Below, in pieces: positions 51,905 through 61,155 of a stretch of DNA of 64,000 nt. Source of the DNA: Corynebacterium sp. (GTDB lineage Bacteria > Actinomycetota > Actinomycetes > Mycobacteriales > Mycobacteriaceae); NCBI GenBank assembly GCA_030531005.1, contig JAUMTW010000002.1, positions 62,001-126,000 on the forward strand, in the 5' to 3' direction. Positions within the stretch are counted from its first letter, which is position 1, and each line of letters starts with the position of its first letter. The notes under the pieces were generated by a model. It saw only the letters and a program-made list of their open reading frames with translations. It had not been told where the DNA came from and did no database searches. The translations under genes were made by a program, and so were the position numbers.

Positions 51905-51910
51905 GAGGGC

Positions 51911-52873
51911 ATGAGCAAATCCACGCCCCGCCCAGCGCCTGAAGCACCGCGTAGCTATAGCACAGAGAACCCCTTCCGCCCGGAATTATGGGAGGAAGTC
52001 CCCGGGTTTAGCGAACTGACCGACATTACCTACCACCGCCACCGCGAGCATGGCATTGTGCGTATCGCCTTTGACCGACCCGAGGTGCGCAATGCGTTTC
52101 GCCCACATACTGTTGATGAGCTCTACCAGGTCTTAGATCATGCCCGCCGCACCCCAGATGTAGGCACAGTACTCCTCACTGGCAATGGTCCAGCACCCAA
52201 AGATGGCGGATGGGCCTTTTGCTCTGGTGGGGATCAGCGCATTCGTGGCCGCTCTGGATACCGCTATGCCGCCGGGGAAACCGCTGAGACCGTAGATACC
52301 GCCCGGGAGAAGGTGGAAGGAGGTCGCCTGCACATTTTGGAAGTCCAGCGTTTGATTCGCACAATGCCCAAAGTGGTTATTGCCGTGGTCAATGGGTGGG
52401 CTGCCGGTGGCGGGCACTCCCTGCACGTGGTCTGTGATTTAACCATTGCCTCGCGCCAAGAAGCGCGCTTTAAGCAGACTGATGCGGATGTGGGATCATT
52501 TGATGCCGGCTACGGCTCGGCTTATCTTGCGAAGATGGTGGGCCAGAAATATGCCCGCGAGATTTTCTTCCTGGGCCGGACCTATGATGCCGAAACCATG
52601 CAGCGTATGGGTGCGGTCAATATCGTGGCAGATCATGCTGAGTTGGAAGACGAAGCTATCCAAATGGGTGTAGAAATCAATGGTAAGTCCCCTACCGCCC
52701 AACGCATGCTGAAGTTTGCATTCAACCTCACTGATGATGGCCTAATGGGCCAGCAGGTCTTTGCCGGGGAAGCAACCCGCTTAGCGTATATGACGGATGA
52801 AGCAGTTGAAGGCAAAGAAGCCTTCCTAGAAAAGCGTGCCCCGGATTGGTCGCAGTTTCCGTACTACTACTAA
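51911..52873 (+). CDS. menB: 1,4-Dihydroxy-2-naphthoyl-CoA synthase MenB
   Basis: MenB (320 residues) is a crotonase-fold enzyme that closes the naphthoquinone ring. It shows GWAFCSGGDQRIRGRSGY, VVNGWAAGGGHSLHVVCDL, DVGSFDAGYGSAYLA and the end PDWSQFPYYY. I chose the ATG at 51911 (MSKSTPRPAPEAP), which has AGGATAGAGG upstream. A frame opening at 51851 would overlap menC. Confidence 0.96.
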   Translation: MSKSTPRPAPEAPRSYSTENPFRPELWEEVPGFSELTDITYHRHREHGIVRIAFDRPEVRNAFRPHTVDELYQVLDHARRTPDVGTVLLTGNGPAPKDGGWAFCSGGDQRIRGRSGYRYAAGETAETVDTAREKVEGGRLHILEVQRLIRTMPKVVIAVVNGWAAGGGHSLHVVCDLTIASRQEARFKQTDADVGSFDAGYGSAYLAKMVGQKYAREIFFLGRTYDAETMQRMGAVNIVADHAELEDEAIQMGVEINGKSPTAQRMLKFAFNLTDDGLMGQQVFAGEATRLAYMTDEAVEGKEAFLEKRAPDWSQFPYYY

Positions 52874-52890
52874 CCACCACAGCTGCTTTC

Positions 52891-52924
52891 TTCGCGTTTC
52901 TTTTGTTTTTTCGCGTTTCTTTTG
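52891..52924. repeat. 15-bp direct repeat
   Basis: TTCGCGTTTCTTTTG occurs at 52891-52905 and again at 52910-52924, in the T-rich gap between menB and menE. It is probably a simple duplication. The T-runs could also act as a weak pause site after menB. Confidence 0.75.
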
Positions 52925-53028
52925 CGGCAGCTCGCGATTTTCTTCGTGCGGCTGTCAGCATCCCTTGCTGTTCGGATGGCTGATATTCTTCTTGTCTCTC
53001 CATGCGCGTATTACTTTGAGATGGACTC

Positions 53029-54144
53029 ATGACACATATTCTTGAAGGGGTCACCAACCTCACCCTGGCAGATCTCGAGGCTGCCATCGCCGGCGAACGC
53101 AGTATCCTGCCACTGCCGGCAGACACCAATGCTGCGACCCTGCTCAAAGACAGCCAGTATGTAGGCACTGACATTGCTGCCGATATCGCAATTGTTGCTG
53201 CGACCTCGGGTTCTACTGGGACCCCAAAGGGCGCGCTGCTAACGGCTGCAAACCTCGTGGCCTCTGCTGATGCTACCCACCAAGCCCTTGGCGGGGAAGG
53301 GCAATGGTTACTTGCTATGCCCCGGTTTTATATCGCTGGTATCCAAGTTCTGGTGCGTAGTCTTATTGCTGGTTGGGAGCCGGTCATCCAAGATGTCTCC
53401 CGAGGTTTTGATATTCCCACCTTCGCAGCGGCTGCGGCGCAGCTCGAGCATTCTCGGCGCTATACTGCCTTGACCCCGCATCAATTGCTCAAAGCCATGA
53501 GCTCGCTTGCCGGCATTGAGGCACTTCGTAGTTTTGATGCAATTTTGGTTGGCGGTGCTCCGCTGCGAGCCCAAGATCGCAAGGCTGCTACCGAGCTGGG
53601 TATCCATGTAGTGAACACCTACGGTTCCAGTGAGACTGCCGGGGGTTGTATCTATGATGGCAAACCATTACCCGGGGTTAAGGTGCGCATTGCTGCCGGG
53701 CGCATTTGGCTTGGCGGCCCGACCATTGCGCGCGGGTATCGTAATGTGCCGAACGCGTCAGCCTTTGCTACTCCTGGCTGGTTTGCTACCAGTGACGCCG
53801 GGGAGATCCGCGGAGGTCGCTTACAGGTTGCGGGCCGCCTGGATAGCATTATCGATTCTGGTGGATTGAAATTGCATCCGGAGGTCGTAGAGCAGCAATT
53901 ACACGATATTCCTGGTGTGGATCAGGCAATCGTCGTTGGTATTCCCGATGCCCGCTTAGGTCAAGCGATTGCGGTGGCGTATACCGGAACAATACCTCCC
54001 CATGACATTGTGGCTGGCCTAGAGCACATGCCACGCTGGCAGCTACCAAAGGTCGTCGAGCACGTGGATTCTTTACCCACACTTGCCAGCGGTAAGGTAG
54101 ACAGGGTTCGCGTGCAGCAACTGCTTACTGCGCGAAAGTATTAA
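53029..54144 (+). CDS. menE: o-Succinylbenzoate-CoA ligase MenE
   Basis: MenE (371 residues) adenylates o-succinylbenzoate and joins it to CoA. It has the P-loop ATSGSTGTPKGALLTAANL, VNTYGSSETAGG, TSDAGEI and the hinge GRLDSIIDSGGLKLHPEVVE, ending with a SGKVDR lysine. The short N-terminal domain is normal for actinobacterial MenE. Confidence 0.95.
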   Translation: MTHILEGVTNLTLADLEAAIAGERSILPLPADTNAATLLKDSQYVGTDIAADIAIVAATSGSTGTPKGALLTAANLVASADATHQALGGEGQWLLAMPRFYIAGIQVLVRSLIAGWEPVIQDVSRGFDIPTFAAAAAQLEHSRRYTALTPHQLLKAMSSLAGIEALRSFDAILVGGAPLRAQDRKAATELGIHVVNTYGSSETAGGCIYDGKPLPGVKVRIAAGRIWLGGPTIARGYRNVPNASAFATPGWFATSDAGEIRGGRLQVAGRLDSIIDSGGLKLHPEVVEQQLHDIPGVDQAIVVGIPDARLGQAIAVAYTGTIPPHDIVAGLEHMPRWQLPKVVEHVDSLPTLASGKVDRVRVQQLLTARKY

Positions 54145-54179
54145 ATTCGATTTCTCACTTCTAATAGGGACGTTTTCTT

Positions 54180-55058
54180 ATGAGCCAGCAGGTTCGCCTG
54201 AAGCATTGGATTGCCGGGGCTCGCCCTCGAACTTGGGCTAACGCCTTTGCCCCAGTCATTATGGGCACTGGTGTGGCCGCTTACTACGAGCAAGTTCACT
54301 GGGGCCAAGCCGCGCTGGCACTTATTGTAGCTTGGTCCTTTATTATCGGGGTGAACTATGCCAATGATTACTCCGATGGCATCCGCGGTACTGATGAAGA
54401 TCGCTCTGGGCCTTTGCGCCTCACCGGCTCAGGGCTAGCACGCCCCCAACAGGTGCGCACTGCTGCCTTCCTATCCTTAGGAATCGGTGGAATAGCCGGT
54501 ATTATCCTGGCTGCCCAAAGTTCTTGGTGGCTCGTCCTGGTGGGCCTGGTGTGCATGATTGCGGCCTGGACATACACCGGCGGTAAGAACCCCTATGGTT
54601 ATAAGGGGTATGGTGAAGTCTCAGTCTTTGTCTTCTTCGGGCTTGTTGCGGTTAATGGAACTGCGTTTGCCCAAACCGGCAGCCTGTCATGGGTAGGACT
54701 GTGGACTTCCATTGCAATTGGTGCGTGCTCGGCAGCAGTAAACCTGGCGAATAATTTACGTGATATCCCCACCGATCAAGCTAATGGCAAAATAACCTTG
54801 GCCGTGAAACTTGGTGATACCCGAACCCGCAGCTGCTACCAAGCACTCGTTGCTACCCCCCTGGTGATGTCGGTGATCGTAAGTTTTGCTACTTCGTGGG
54901 TAGCTGTAACAGGTTTCCTCGCCGCCCCCTTTGCATGGATTGCAGCTCAACCAGTACGTAGCGGGGCGCAGGGCAAGGAGCTGATTCCAGTGCTCGCTTC
55001 GACTGGTCGTGTGCTGCTGGTGTGGGCGATTGTAACTTCACTGGCATTGGCTTTCTAA
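54180..55058 (+). CDS. menA: 1,4-Dihydroxy-2-naphthoate polyprenyltransferase MenA
   Basis: MenA (292 residues) attaches the prenyl chain in the membrane. It has about eight to nine helices and the two Asp-rich motifs, NDYSDGIRGTDEDR and NNLRDIPTDQANGKITLAVKLGD. It follows menE by 35 nt. Confidence 0.96.
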   Translation: MSQQVRLKHWIAGARPRTWANAFAPVIMGTGVAAYYEQVHWGQAALALIVAWSFIIGVNYANDYSDGIRGTDEDRSGPLRLTGSGLARPQQVRTAAFLSLGIGGIAGIILAAQSSWWLVLVGLVCMIAAWTYTGGKNPYGYKGYGEVSVFVFFGLVAVNGTAFAQTGSLSWVGLWTSIAIGACSAAVNLANNLRDIPTDQANGKITLAVKLGDTRTRSCYQALVATPLVMSVIVSFATSWVAVTGFLAAPFAWIAAQPVRSGAQGKELIPVLASTGRVLLVWAIVTSLALAF

Positions 55059-55120
55059 AAAATCCAGCTTATGCCTCTCATTCCATAACTCAAGTGCCGG
55101 AACGCACGTGCCTGAACGCA

Positions 55121-55160
55121 AGGCGGTCTCTCCTCGTTTGTGAGCAGAGACCGCCTATTT
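55121..55160. terminator. Terminator after menA
   Basis: A perfect 11-bp stem (AGGCGGTCTCT 55121-55131 with AGAGACCGCCT 55146-55156) is followed by ATTTC on the plus strand. It lies between menA and the convergent DUF4229 gene and may serve both. Confidence 0.8.
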
Positions 55161-55208
55161 CTATGTTTCCTTTCGGCTGGGAATGCTGAGGCTATTGGCA
55201 GCCGAAGC

Positions 55209-55625
55209 TTAGCGCTGCTCGAGTTCCTCACGCATCCAGGCCTTTTCTGCCTTGCGCTGCTCGCTTAAGGCTGCCAGCGCTGTTGTTGCTCGAATCCGCT
55301 GCTTGGTGAAAATCAGCATCGAAAGCGGCCAGGCCACAAACAGAGCCAGGGCGGCGGTGAGTGGAATAAGCAGGGGGGCGCCAATAGCAATGGAAATTGC
55401 TTGGATGACGATGGTCAATACGATAAAGAGGAGCATGCGCAAACCGGCATATGACCATACCGCGCGTCGGGCCTGCTTTTTTAAACTGGCAATATCCTGA
55501 TCTTCCTGCCCAGAGCGCAGAGTTTGCGTACCATCGATAGATGTAGCTGACACTACCTCGGGAGTATCGGTGGACTCGGCTGGGCTCGGAGAATCGTTGT
55601 GCGCGGTCACGCTACCTACTTTCAT
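55209..55625 (-). CDS. DUF4229-like membrane protein
   Basis: This 138-residue protein has a disordered N-terminal part (residues 1-50), two helices (about 58-82 and 84-104) and a charged C-terminal helix (STAL-like TTALAALSEQRKAEKAW). The layout fits DUF4229 proteins found next to menA in actinobacteria. The function is unknown. Confidence 0.7.
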   Translation of the reverse strand: MKVGSVTAHNDSPSPAESTDTPEVVSATSIDGTQTLRSGQEDQDIASLKKQARRAVWSYAGLRMLLFIVLTIVIQAISIAIGAPLLIPLTAALALFVAWPLSMLIFTKQRIRATTALAALSEQRKAEKAWMREELEQR

Positions 55626-55659
55626 TGGTCTTTCATTGGTTTAAGAAAGGTGAAACATC

Positions 55660-56019
55660 GTGGGACGTTTACTCGTACTGCTTATTCTAATCGCTGCAGC
55701 CATTCTTATCTGGAAGGCCTTTGGCCCGCAAACCTGGAATCGCCAGCAACGCACCACCCCTACCCCCTCAATCAAGGGCCCCGATGATGACCCCGAGTTC
55801 TTGTGGAAGTTAGAGAAGCAACAGATCCAACGCCGCAAGCAAGAGCAACTACAAAAGGAAGAGGAGCTCCGCAAGTCACAAAAGCGGCGCACTGCGGCTG
55901 CTGATGATGCCAGCGCACAGGCAAGCCCTAGTGCAGCCCCAGACTCAGATTCTGTGCACCCAAATGCTAGCGAGCAACAAAGCGACGAAGATCCAGAGAC
56001 GAAGAATCCGCACGAGTAA
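55660..56019 (+). CDS. Single-helix membrane protein with coiled-coil and acidic tail
   Basis: The 119-residue product has an N-terminal helix (RLLVLLILIAAAILIWKAFG), a Lys/Gln/Glu-rich probable coiled coil (residues 45-75) and an acidic Ser/Pro tail. The start is GTG with GAAAGG upstream. I do not recognise a family. It is divergent from the DUF4229 gene, 34 bp apart. Confidence 0.6.
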   Translation: MGRLLVLLILIAAAILIWKAFGPQTWNRQQRTTPTPSIKGPDDDPEFLWKLEKQQIQRRKQEQLQKEEELRKSQKRRTAAADDASAQASPSAAPDSDSVHPNASEQQSDEDPETKNPHE

Positions 56020-56045
56020 GTGCCACACTTAACTTCCCCAAACCC

Positions 56046-56074
56046 TTGAATTAGGCAAGCCTTGCATATATAGT
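56046..56074 (+). promoter_or_regulatory. Promoter and probable operator of the ArsR-family gene
   Basis: TTGAAT (56046-56051) and TATAGT (56069-56074) are 17 nt apart. The -10 ends 6 nt before the ATG, so the transcript is probably leaderless. The inverted repeat GCAAG-C-CTTGC (56055-56065) lies in the spacer, a likely site for self-repression. The promoter is seen in sequence; the operator role is inferred. Confidence 0.65.
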
Positions 56075-56080
56075 GTTGGA

Positions 56081-56350
56081 ATGCTCCCAACTGCCGCGGC
56101 ATCCGCCAGCAAATACTTCAAAGCACTCGCAGACCCAAAGCGTCTCGAGTTGTTATACCTGGTGTCAGAGCAACGCCAATGCAGCCACGATCTCGCAATG
56201 GCCGCGCGCATCACCCCGGCAACGGTGACACACCATATGAAGAAACTCGTTGAGATGGGGCTGGTCACTCGCTTCCGCGAAGGAAAGTACACCTACTACG
56301 AAGTCACCAGTGATTTTGAGACTATCGATCGCATAATCTCTGAACTCTAG
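56081..56350 (+). CDS. ArsR-family winged-helix regulator
   Basis: This 89-residue protein has a single winged helix: YFKALADPKRLELLYLVSE, the recognition helix region ITPATVTHHMKKLVEMGLV and the wing REGKYTYYEV. It has a Cys in EQRQCSHDL, but the usual ELCVCDL metal pair is not present. The inducer cannot be told. It is probably leaderless and self-regulated. Confidence 0.85.
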   Translation: MLPTAAASASKYFKALADPKRLELLYLVSEQRQCSHDLAMAARITPATVTHHMKKLVEMGLVTRFREGKYTYYEVTSDFETIDRIISEL

Positions 56351-56420
56351 CGCCGCACCCCATCTGCCTCAACGCCCTGCTTGCGACGCTTGGACACTCC
56401 TCTCCCCTTCACACACCCCT

Positions 56421-56451
56421 AAAAAAAGCGGTACCGTACACGGTACCGCTT
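56421..56451 (-). terminator. Terminator of the ccsB operon
   Basis: A 12-bp stem (56426-56437 with 56440-56451) is followed on the minus strand by seven Ts. It lies 37 nt past the ccsB stop. Confidence 0.93.
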
Positions 56452-56488
56452 AAAAAGTATCTCACCTGGCTTGTGTCAGGCTTAGTAG

Positions 56489-57505
56489 TTAATTCAGGCC
56501 AGCATAGGAGTGCAGGCCAGAAACCACCAGGTTGATGAAAAAGAGATTAAAGACCATGGTGCCAAAGGCAATGATATTGATCCAGGCCGCTCCCCTACTG
56601 CGCCACCCCAACGTGGCACGCGCGTGCAGATAAGCCGCATAGAGGATCCAGGTAACAAAGGAGATCGTTTCTTTCGGATCCCAGCCCCAAGGGCGCCCCC
56701 AAGCGGATTCCGCCCAAATCGCGCCAAGGATCACACCTAAACCGAACACCGGCACACAAACCACCGCGGTCTTATAGGCAATGCGGTCCAAAACCTGGGC
56801 ATGTGGCAACGGTAGAGCTAGTTTGCCCCAAAAGCCATGTTCTTCACCTTTAGGCTGATGCATGCGCAGCAGGTACAGTACCGATGCCATACCGGAGATC
56901 AAACCAATCGAAGCACCAATAGACACTGTAGAGACGTGAATTGGCAACCATATCGACTGCAACGCCGGGATCACTGGGGCCGAGTCAGTATAGAGATTGC
57001 GTCCACCGGCAAAAAGCATCGCCAGAATTGGTAGCAACACCCATGGCCATACCGGGCGTAGTTCCTTCCGGCGTAGGGTAAATAAAGCCACGAGTACAGC
57101 CACGAAGGTAATCATGGTGATGTACTCAAAGAGGTTGCCGAAGGGGAAGCGCTGCGCAGAAGCACCACGGGTGAAAATGGAAACCGCATGCACCATCGCG
57201 CCTAGGGCGACCATGAGCTGAGTCATGTTCACATACTTACGACTGCGTGCCGCAGTATGCTGCAATTTCTTACGCAGGCTATCGATTTCTGTGGGAGCCA
57301 ATACTTGGGTATTCCCACCGGTGGCTGCCACTAATTCTGGCTTCGCGGCGAGGGCTTCTGACTCTTCTAGTTCTCGCTGTAATTCAATAGCGCTTTTCGC
57401 CTTCAGGTAATACAGGATCGAAAGCACGAAAGCGATGAAGTAGATGGCAAAAGCCGATGCGAAGGCCGCATCCGATAAGGTGGCAAGGTTTTGATTTACT
57501 GGCAT
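56489..57505 (-). CDS. ccsB: Cytochrome c biogenesis protein CcsB (CcsA type)
   Basis: This 338-residue membrane protein has about eight helices and the haem-handling WGWDPKETISFVTW motif (tryptophan-rich loop) of CcsA/CcmC proteins. Conserved histidines lie in AMVHAVSIFTRG and VSGLHSY. With ResB it moves haem out and attaches it to apocytochromes c. It follows resB by 60 nt. Confidence 0.93.
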   Translation of the reverse strand: MPVNQNLATLSDAAFASAFAIYFIAFVLSILYYLKAKSAIELQRELEESEALAAKPELVAATGGNTQVLAPTEIDSLRKKLQHTAARSRKYVNMTQLMVALGAMVHAVSIFTRGASAQRFPFGNLFEYITMITFVAVLVALFTLRRKELRPVWPWVLLPILAMLFAGGRNLYTDSAPVIPALQSIWLPIHVSTVSIGASIGLISGMASVLYLLRMHQPKGEEHGFWGKLALPLPHAQVLDRIAYKTAVVCVPVFGLGVILGAIWAESAWGRPWGWDPKETISFVTWILYAAYLHARATLGWRSRGAAWINIIAFGTMVFNLFFINLVVSGLHSYAGLN

Positions 57506-57565
57506 AGATACTCTTTATAGGTTCAAACAGGTGTGGACTCAGTCTAGCGCGCTTTTCACGCCAGG

Positions 57566-59257
57566 TTAACCATGTGGCGAGTAATTAATATCGCTATCGC
57601 CATCAGAATATGCGCTGGTATCCGGATCATCATCAGCATTCGGATCTTCTTCCAAGCCGAACAGCTGGGCATGGAATTGTTCATACTCCTTGCCCCAACC
57701 TGCCTTATCGGTACGCGAAAGCCCAGCGGTTTCCACCAAGGTTACCCCATCGGTAACTGGGTGCAGGCGCACCCAAATGCGACGGCGCTTAACAAGTAGG
57801 CTGCCGATCAGTGATACCAGGGAGATAATGGCAAATGCCAGCATCCACGTTTGAGCTGGATTATGGCTGATCTGATAGTTAGCGAATTCATCGGCACCAT
57901 CGAAGGAGATTACAGTGCCATCATCCAAGGTGATGTCATCACCGAGCTCTAAATTCACGCGCTCAATACGTTGCAACTGGCCCGAGTGAATTAATGAGGT
58001 ATCCAGGGAATAAATGGACTGGCCACGTCCAGTATCCAGGCCGTTGTCACCACGGTAGATATCAATAGCGACCGCAGGATTAGTCATTGCCGGGAAGCTC
58101 GAAGTCAGCAACTCATTATTTTCGCCTCCCCACGCAGCTGTCGGGGCAAACAATCCTTGGATGGCGAGCTGGTTTTGGCGGCGCTCATATATATCCTCAT
58201 AGGTGCCTGCTGGTGGATCAAAGCGCATCACGCCAGAAGACAAGAAGAAGGTTGGATCTGTTGGCTCCCACTGCACAGTCTGAGTGCGGGTCTCCCCATT
58301 CGGCCACGTCACTGTAAACGTTGGGGCAAATCCGTGGCCCTGCAGGTACACCCTGTCTGAACCTAAACGCAAGGGATGATTGACCTTCAAGGTGTAGTCA
58401 TCCCAAGCCTCAGGATCAGCGAAGATGTCATCACCTTCGGCATAAGAGATATCCGAGGTGAACATCTCTGCCTGCCCATTCGACAAATAATCCGCGCTGA
58501 AGTTATGCGCGATAAAGCAGAAGGGGTGCAAGCCGGTGCCATCAAAAAGTGAGCCGGCACGGAAAGAGTCGAAATTAGCGGTGGCAGTATTACAAAACTC
58601 ACTGGACTGGGAATTTTCTTCGCCAGTAACGATGATGACCTGGCCCTCGTAGCTATACAACCGGCCAATAGCAACTGCCACCAACATACCAACAAGGCCG
58701 AGGTGGAATATAAGGTTGCACAACTCGCGCGTATAGCCGCGTTCAGCGGCGAAGGAATGTGCACCGGCGCGGTCATCCGACGCGGCGTATTCGGCAACCT
58801 GCCAACCACGTAATTGCTTGCGCACGCGCTCGGCGACCTCTTGCTCAGGCAGCTCAATGCTGCCAGCATTATGCAACGGTAAGCGATCGAGATTTTTTGG
58901 GGCACGTACCGGTGGCTTGCGCAGCATTTTGTAATGCTGCCAGGAGCGCGGCAGGATACAGCCAATCAACGAGACGAATAGCAAGACGAAAATGGCCGTA
59001 AACCAGGTTGATTCGAACACGTCGAAGAAACCCAGGCGGTCATAGATTTCAGCAATACGCCCATTATTAACGAGGTACTCATTCACGCTTGTCTCGTTAA
59101 GCGAGCGCTGCGGCAAAATGGCACCAGGAATGGCCCCTACTGCTAGTAAGAAGAGCAGCATGAGCGCCGTGCGCATACTAGTAAGCCAATTCCAGGCTTT
59201 CTTGAGATATTTCACCAAACTCTCTTTCGGCTTCTTGCGTGCATCGCTGTTGCTCAC
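57566..59257 (-). CDS. resB: Cytochrome c biogenesis protein ResB
   Basis: ResB (563 residues) has three N-terminal helices (one before the RSLNETSVNEYL segment), a large outer domain (residues 215-440) and a fourth helix near residue 480 (MLAFAIISLVSLIGSLLV). It forms the System II haem lyase with CcsB. The acidic Asp/Asn C-terminal tail is variable in the family. It follows ccdA by 85 nt. Confidence 0.92.
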   Translation of the reverse strand: MSNSDARKKPKESLVKYLKKAWNWLTSMRTALMLLFLLAVGAIPGAILPQRSLNETSVNEYLVNNGRIAEIYDRLGFFDVFESTWFTAIFVLLFVSLIGCILPRSWQHYKMLRKPPVRAPKNLDRLPLHNAGSIELPEQEVAERVRKQLRGWQVAEYAASDDRAGAHSFAAERGYTRELCNLIFHLGLVGMLVAVAIGRLYSYEGQVIIVTGEENSQSSEFCNTATANFDSFRAGSLFDGTGLHPFCFIAHNFSADYLSNGQAEMFTSDISYAEGDDIFADPEAWDDYTLKVNHPLRLGSDRVYLQGHGFAPTFTVTWPNGETRTQTVQWEPTDPTFFLSSGVMRFDPPAGTYEDIYERRQNQLAIQGLFAPTAAWGGENNELLTSSFPAMTNPAVAIDIYRGDNGLDTGRGQSIYSLDTSLIHSGQLQRIERVNLELGDDITLDDGTVISFDGADEFANYQISHNPAQTWMLAFAIISLVSLIGSLLVKRRRIWVRLHPVTDGVTLVETAGLSRTDKAGWGKEYEQFHAQLFGLEEDPNADDDPDTSAYSDGDSDINYSPHG

Positions 59258-59342
59258 AACAGATGCGTATGTTTCCTGCTCCGCTCATTGCGCCAGTGTT
59301 GTACTACCGTACAACTCCTGCACGTGGTCTGTGATTTCCCCA

Positions 59343-60242
59343 TTAGATTAACGTCGCTCCATATTCCACGGTCCATTGGCGTACCCAGTTAATGAATTCG
59401 GCCCACACGCCGCTAACCAAAGCTAAACCTACGGCGATCAAAGCGATACCACCGATTTTTTGAATGGTGCGCGAGTGCTTGCGGAGCCAATCGATCGAGC
59501 GCATTGCCTTCGTAGAGCCCAGGGATAGTAATAAAAAAGGTAAACCAAGCCCCAGGCAATAAAAGATGATGAACACCACGCCTTTAACGGCGGTGACGCC
59601 CTCAGTACCGGCAGCGACAGAGATAATGGCTGCCAATGTTGGCCCTAAGCAGGGCGTCCAGCCCAGCGCGAACACTCCACCAAGCAAGGGGGCGCCAACC
59701 CAGGTGCTCACCTTTTGAGGGCTCAAACGCCGATCCTCTTGTAAGAAAGGTACCCATCCTACAAAGACCAACCCCATAACAATGGTCACAATGCCGCCAA
59801 CGCGCTGTAAGGTGTCCGCGTTCATGGCGAGCGCCGAGATTGCCCCGAATACGGTCACTGTTGCTAGTACAAAGACCACCGTAAAACCGGCAATAAAGAA
59901 TAAGGTGGCCCCTAATACCCGAGAGCGTTGGGCTACTTGAACTTCGGTGCGGATTTCTGTGTGGGTGTCAGTAACTGTCGTTGCCGGCGTATCATCGCCA
60001 CGGTTTTCCGCAGTTGTCTTTTGGGAAGCTGTATCGCGCGCTGCCGCTGGTTGCTGAGTGTGCTCCAGGCGGAATTCTCCTCCGACGATACTGGCTAAAT
60101 AGGATAGATAGCCGGGGACCAGGGGGATAACACAAGGACTAGCAAAGGAGACCAGGCCTGCTAGGAGGGCAGCAAAGAGTCCTAAGATCAGCGAGCCGGA
60201 GGAAACCAGCTCCGCGAAAAATTGTCCCATGCCTTCTATCAT
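59343..60242 (-). CDS. ccdA: Thiol-disulfide carrier CcdA
   Basis: CcdA (299 residues) passes electrons from cytoplasmic thioredoxin to outer thiol proteins. It carries SFASPCVIPLVPGYLSYL and GWTPCLGPTLAAI, with the two redox Cys. A polar loop (residues 62-105) is inserted between helices 1 and 2, as in many actinobacteria. An ATG at 60230 is an alternative start. Confidence 0.92.
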   Translation of the reverse strand: MIEGMGQFFAELVSSGSLILGLFAALLAGLVSFASPCVIPLVPGYLSYLASIVGGEFRLEHTQQPAAARDTASQKTTAENRGDDTPATTVTDTHTEIRTEVQVAQRSRVLGATLFFIAGFTVVFVLATVTVFGAISALAMNADTLQRVGGIVTIVMGLVFVGWVPFLQEDRRLSPQKVSTWVGAPLLGGVFALGWTPCLGPTLAAIISVAAGTEGVTAVKGVVFIIFYCLGLGLPFLLLSLGSTKAMRSIDWLRKHSRTIQKIGGIALIAVGLALVSGVWAEFINWVRQWTVEYGATLI

Positions 60243-60269
60243 TTCCTGGTCGGTAATAAAGGTGACTTA

Positions 60270-60353
60270 CGTGTGCACACTGAGCTGGGGGTATCTGGTT
60301 TAGCGTTGATCGCCCCTATACCGGGTGCACCAAACCCGAGTTCAGTGCACACG
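60270..60353. repeat. Inverted repeat in the ccdA upstream region
   Basis: CGTGTGCAC (60270-60278) and GTGCACACG (60345-60353) are perfect complements about 66 nt apart. The spacer contains further G- and C-rich arms (GGGGGTAT, ATACCGGG). It lies between the TlpA-like gene and ccdA and could fold in RNA. No terminator T-run is present. Confidence 0.5.
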
Positions 60354-60522
60354 ATGCTCACCTTCAGTAGTGTCACTTTGGGCACTATACCCCATATGCC
60401 TGAAAATCTGCTGGATAATGCCCCCGCTCAGCTTCCTAAAACTATACGGTGCGAAGCATAACAAGGAGAGGCAGAAACGCATCCGGGACACCACGTGGTT
60501 GGCCATTGGGTACCGGGCTTAC

Positions 60523-61155
60523 TTATGTCTGCGCAGCTTGTAGGTCATCAATGACGCCGATCAAGTCATCAGCGGTGATTTCCCGGAGGAACACTGCGGC
60601 TGGACGATGCTGAGCATCGAGCACGATAGTCGTGGGAATCACGGCAGCAGGCACGCCGCCAAGGTTGGCAGCAGTCTTAAATGGTGGATCATAGATGCTG
60701 GGGTAAGTAATCCCATTATCTTTGACGAAGTCCTGGGCGATATCTTGGGAGTAATCGCGGACATTAATGCCTAAGACCGTGCCAACTGGGTCGGATTCGG
60801 TGCCTAGGGATTCCAGATATTCGTGGACTTCTTGTAAGTCATCAGACTCACTACGGCAGGGCGCACACCACTGCCCCCAAGCGTTCAGAACCACGATTTG
60901 GCCTTCATAATCATCCAGGCTCACTGTGTCATCACCAAGCAAGGATGGCCCGGAAATATTCTCCACTGGGGAACGTTCATCTTCGGCGTAGAAAATATCG
61001 GTCTCACCGCCGGGGGAATGGAATTGGAAAGTACCGCCAACTGCTACTGCCTCAGTACCGGCGGTGGAATCCTCACTACATGCAGCGACTCCTAAACCCA
61101 CCAATCCTAGGGTGAGGGCTACTATTACTGGCCCTAACCGCAATCGCGGTGCCAT
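60523..61155 (-). CDS. TlpA/ResA-like thioredoxin lipoprotein
   Basis: The 210-residue product has a lipobox signal peptide (GLVGLGVAAC) and a thioredoxin fold with the active site WGQWCAPCRSE and a cis-Pro region (AVIPTTIVLD). It should keep the haem-binding cysteines of apocytochrome c reduced, fed by CcdA. It follows the phosphatase gene directly, starting one base before its stop ends. Confidence 0.9.
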   Translation of the reverse strand: MAPRLRLGPVIVALTLGLVGLGVAACSEDSTAGTEAVAVGGTFQFHSPGGETDIFYAEDERSPVENISGPSLLGDDTVSLDDYEGQIVVLNAWGQWCAPCRSESDDLQEVHEYLESLGTESDPVGTVLGINVRDYSQDIAQDFVKDNGITYPSIYDPPFKTAANLGGVPAAVIPTTIVLDAQHRPAAVFLREITADDLIGVIDDLQAAQT

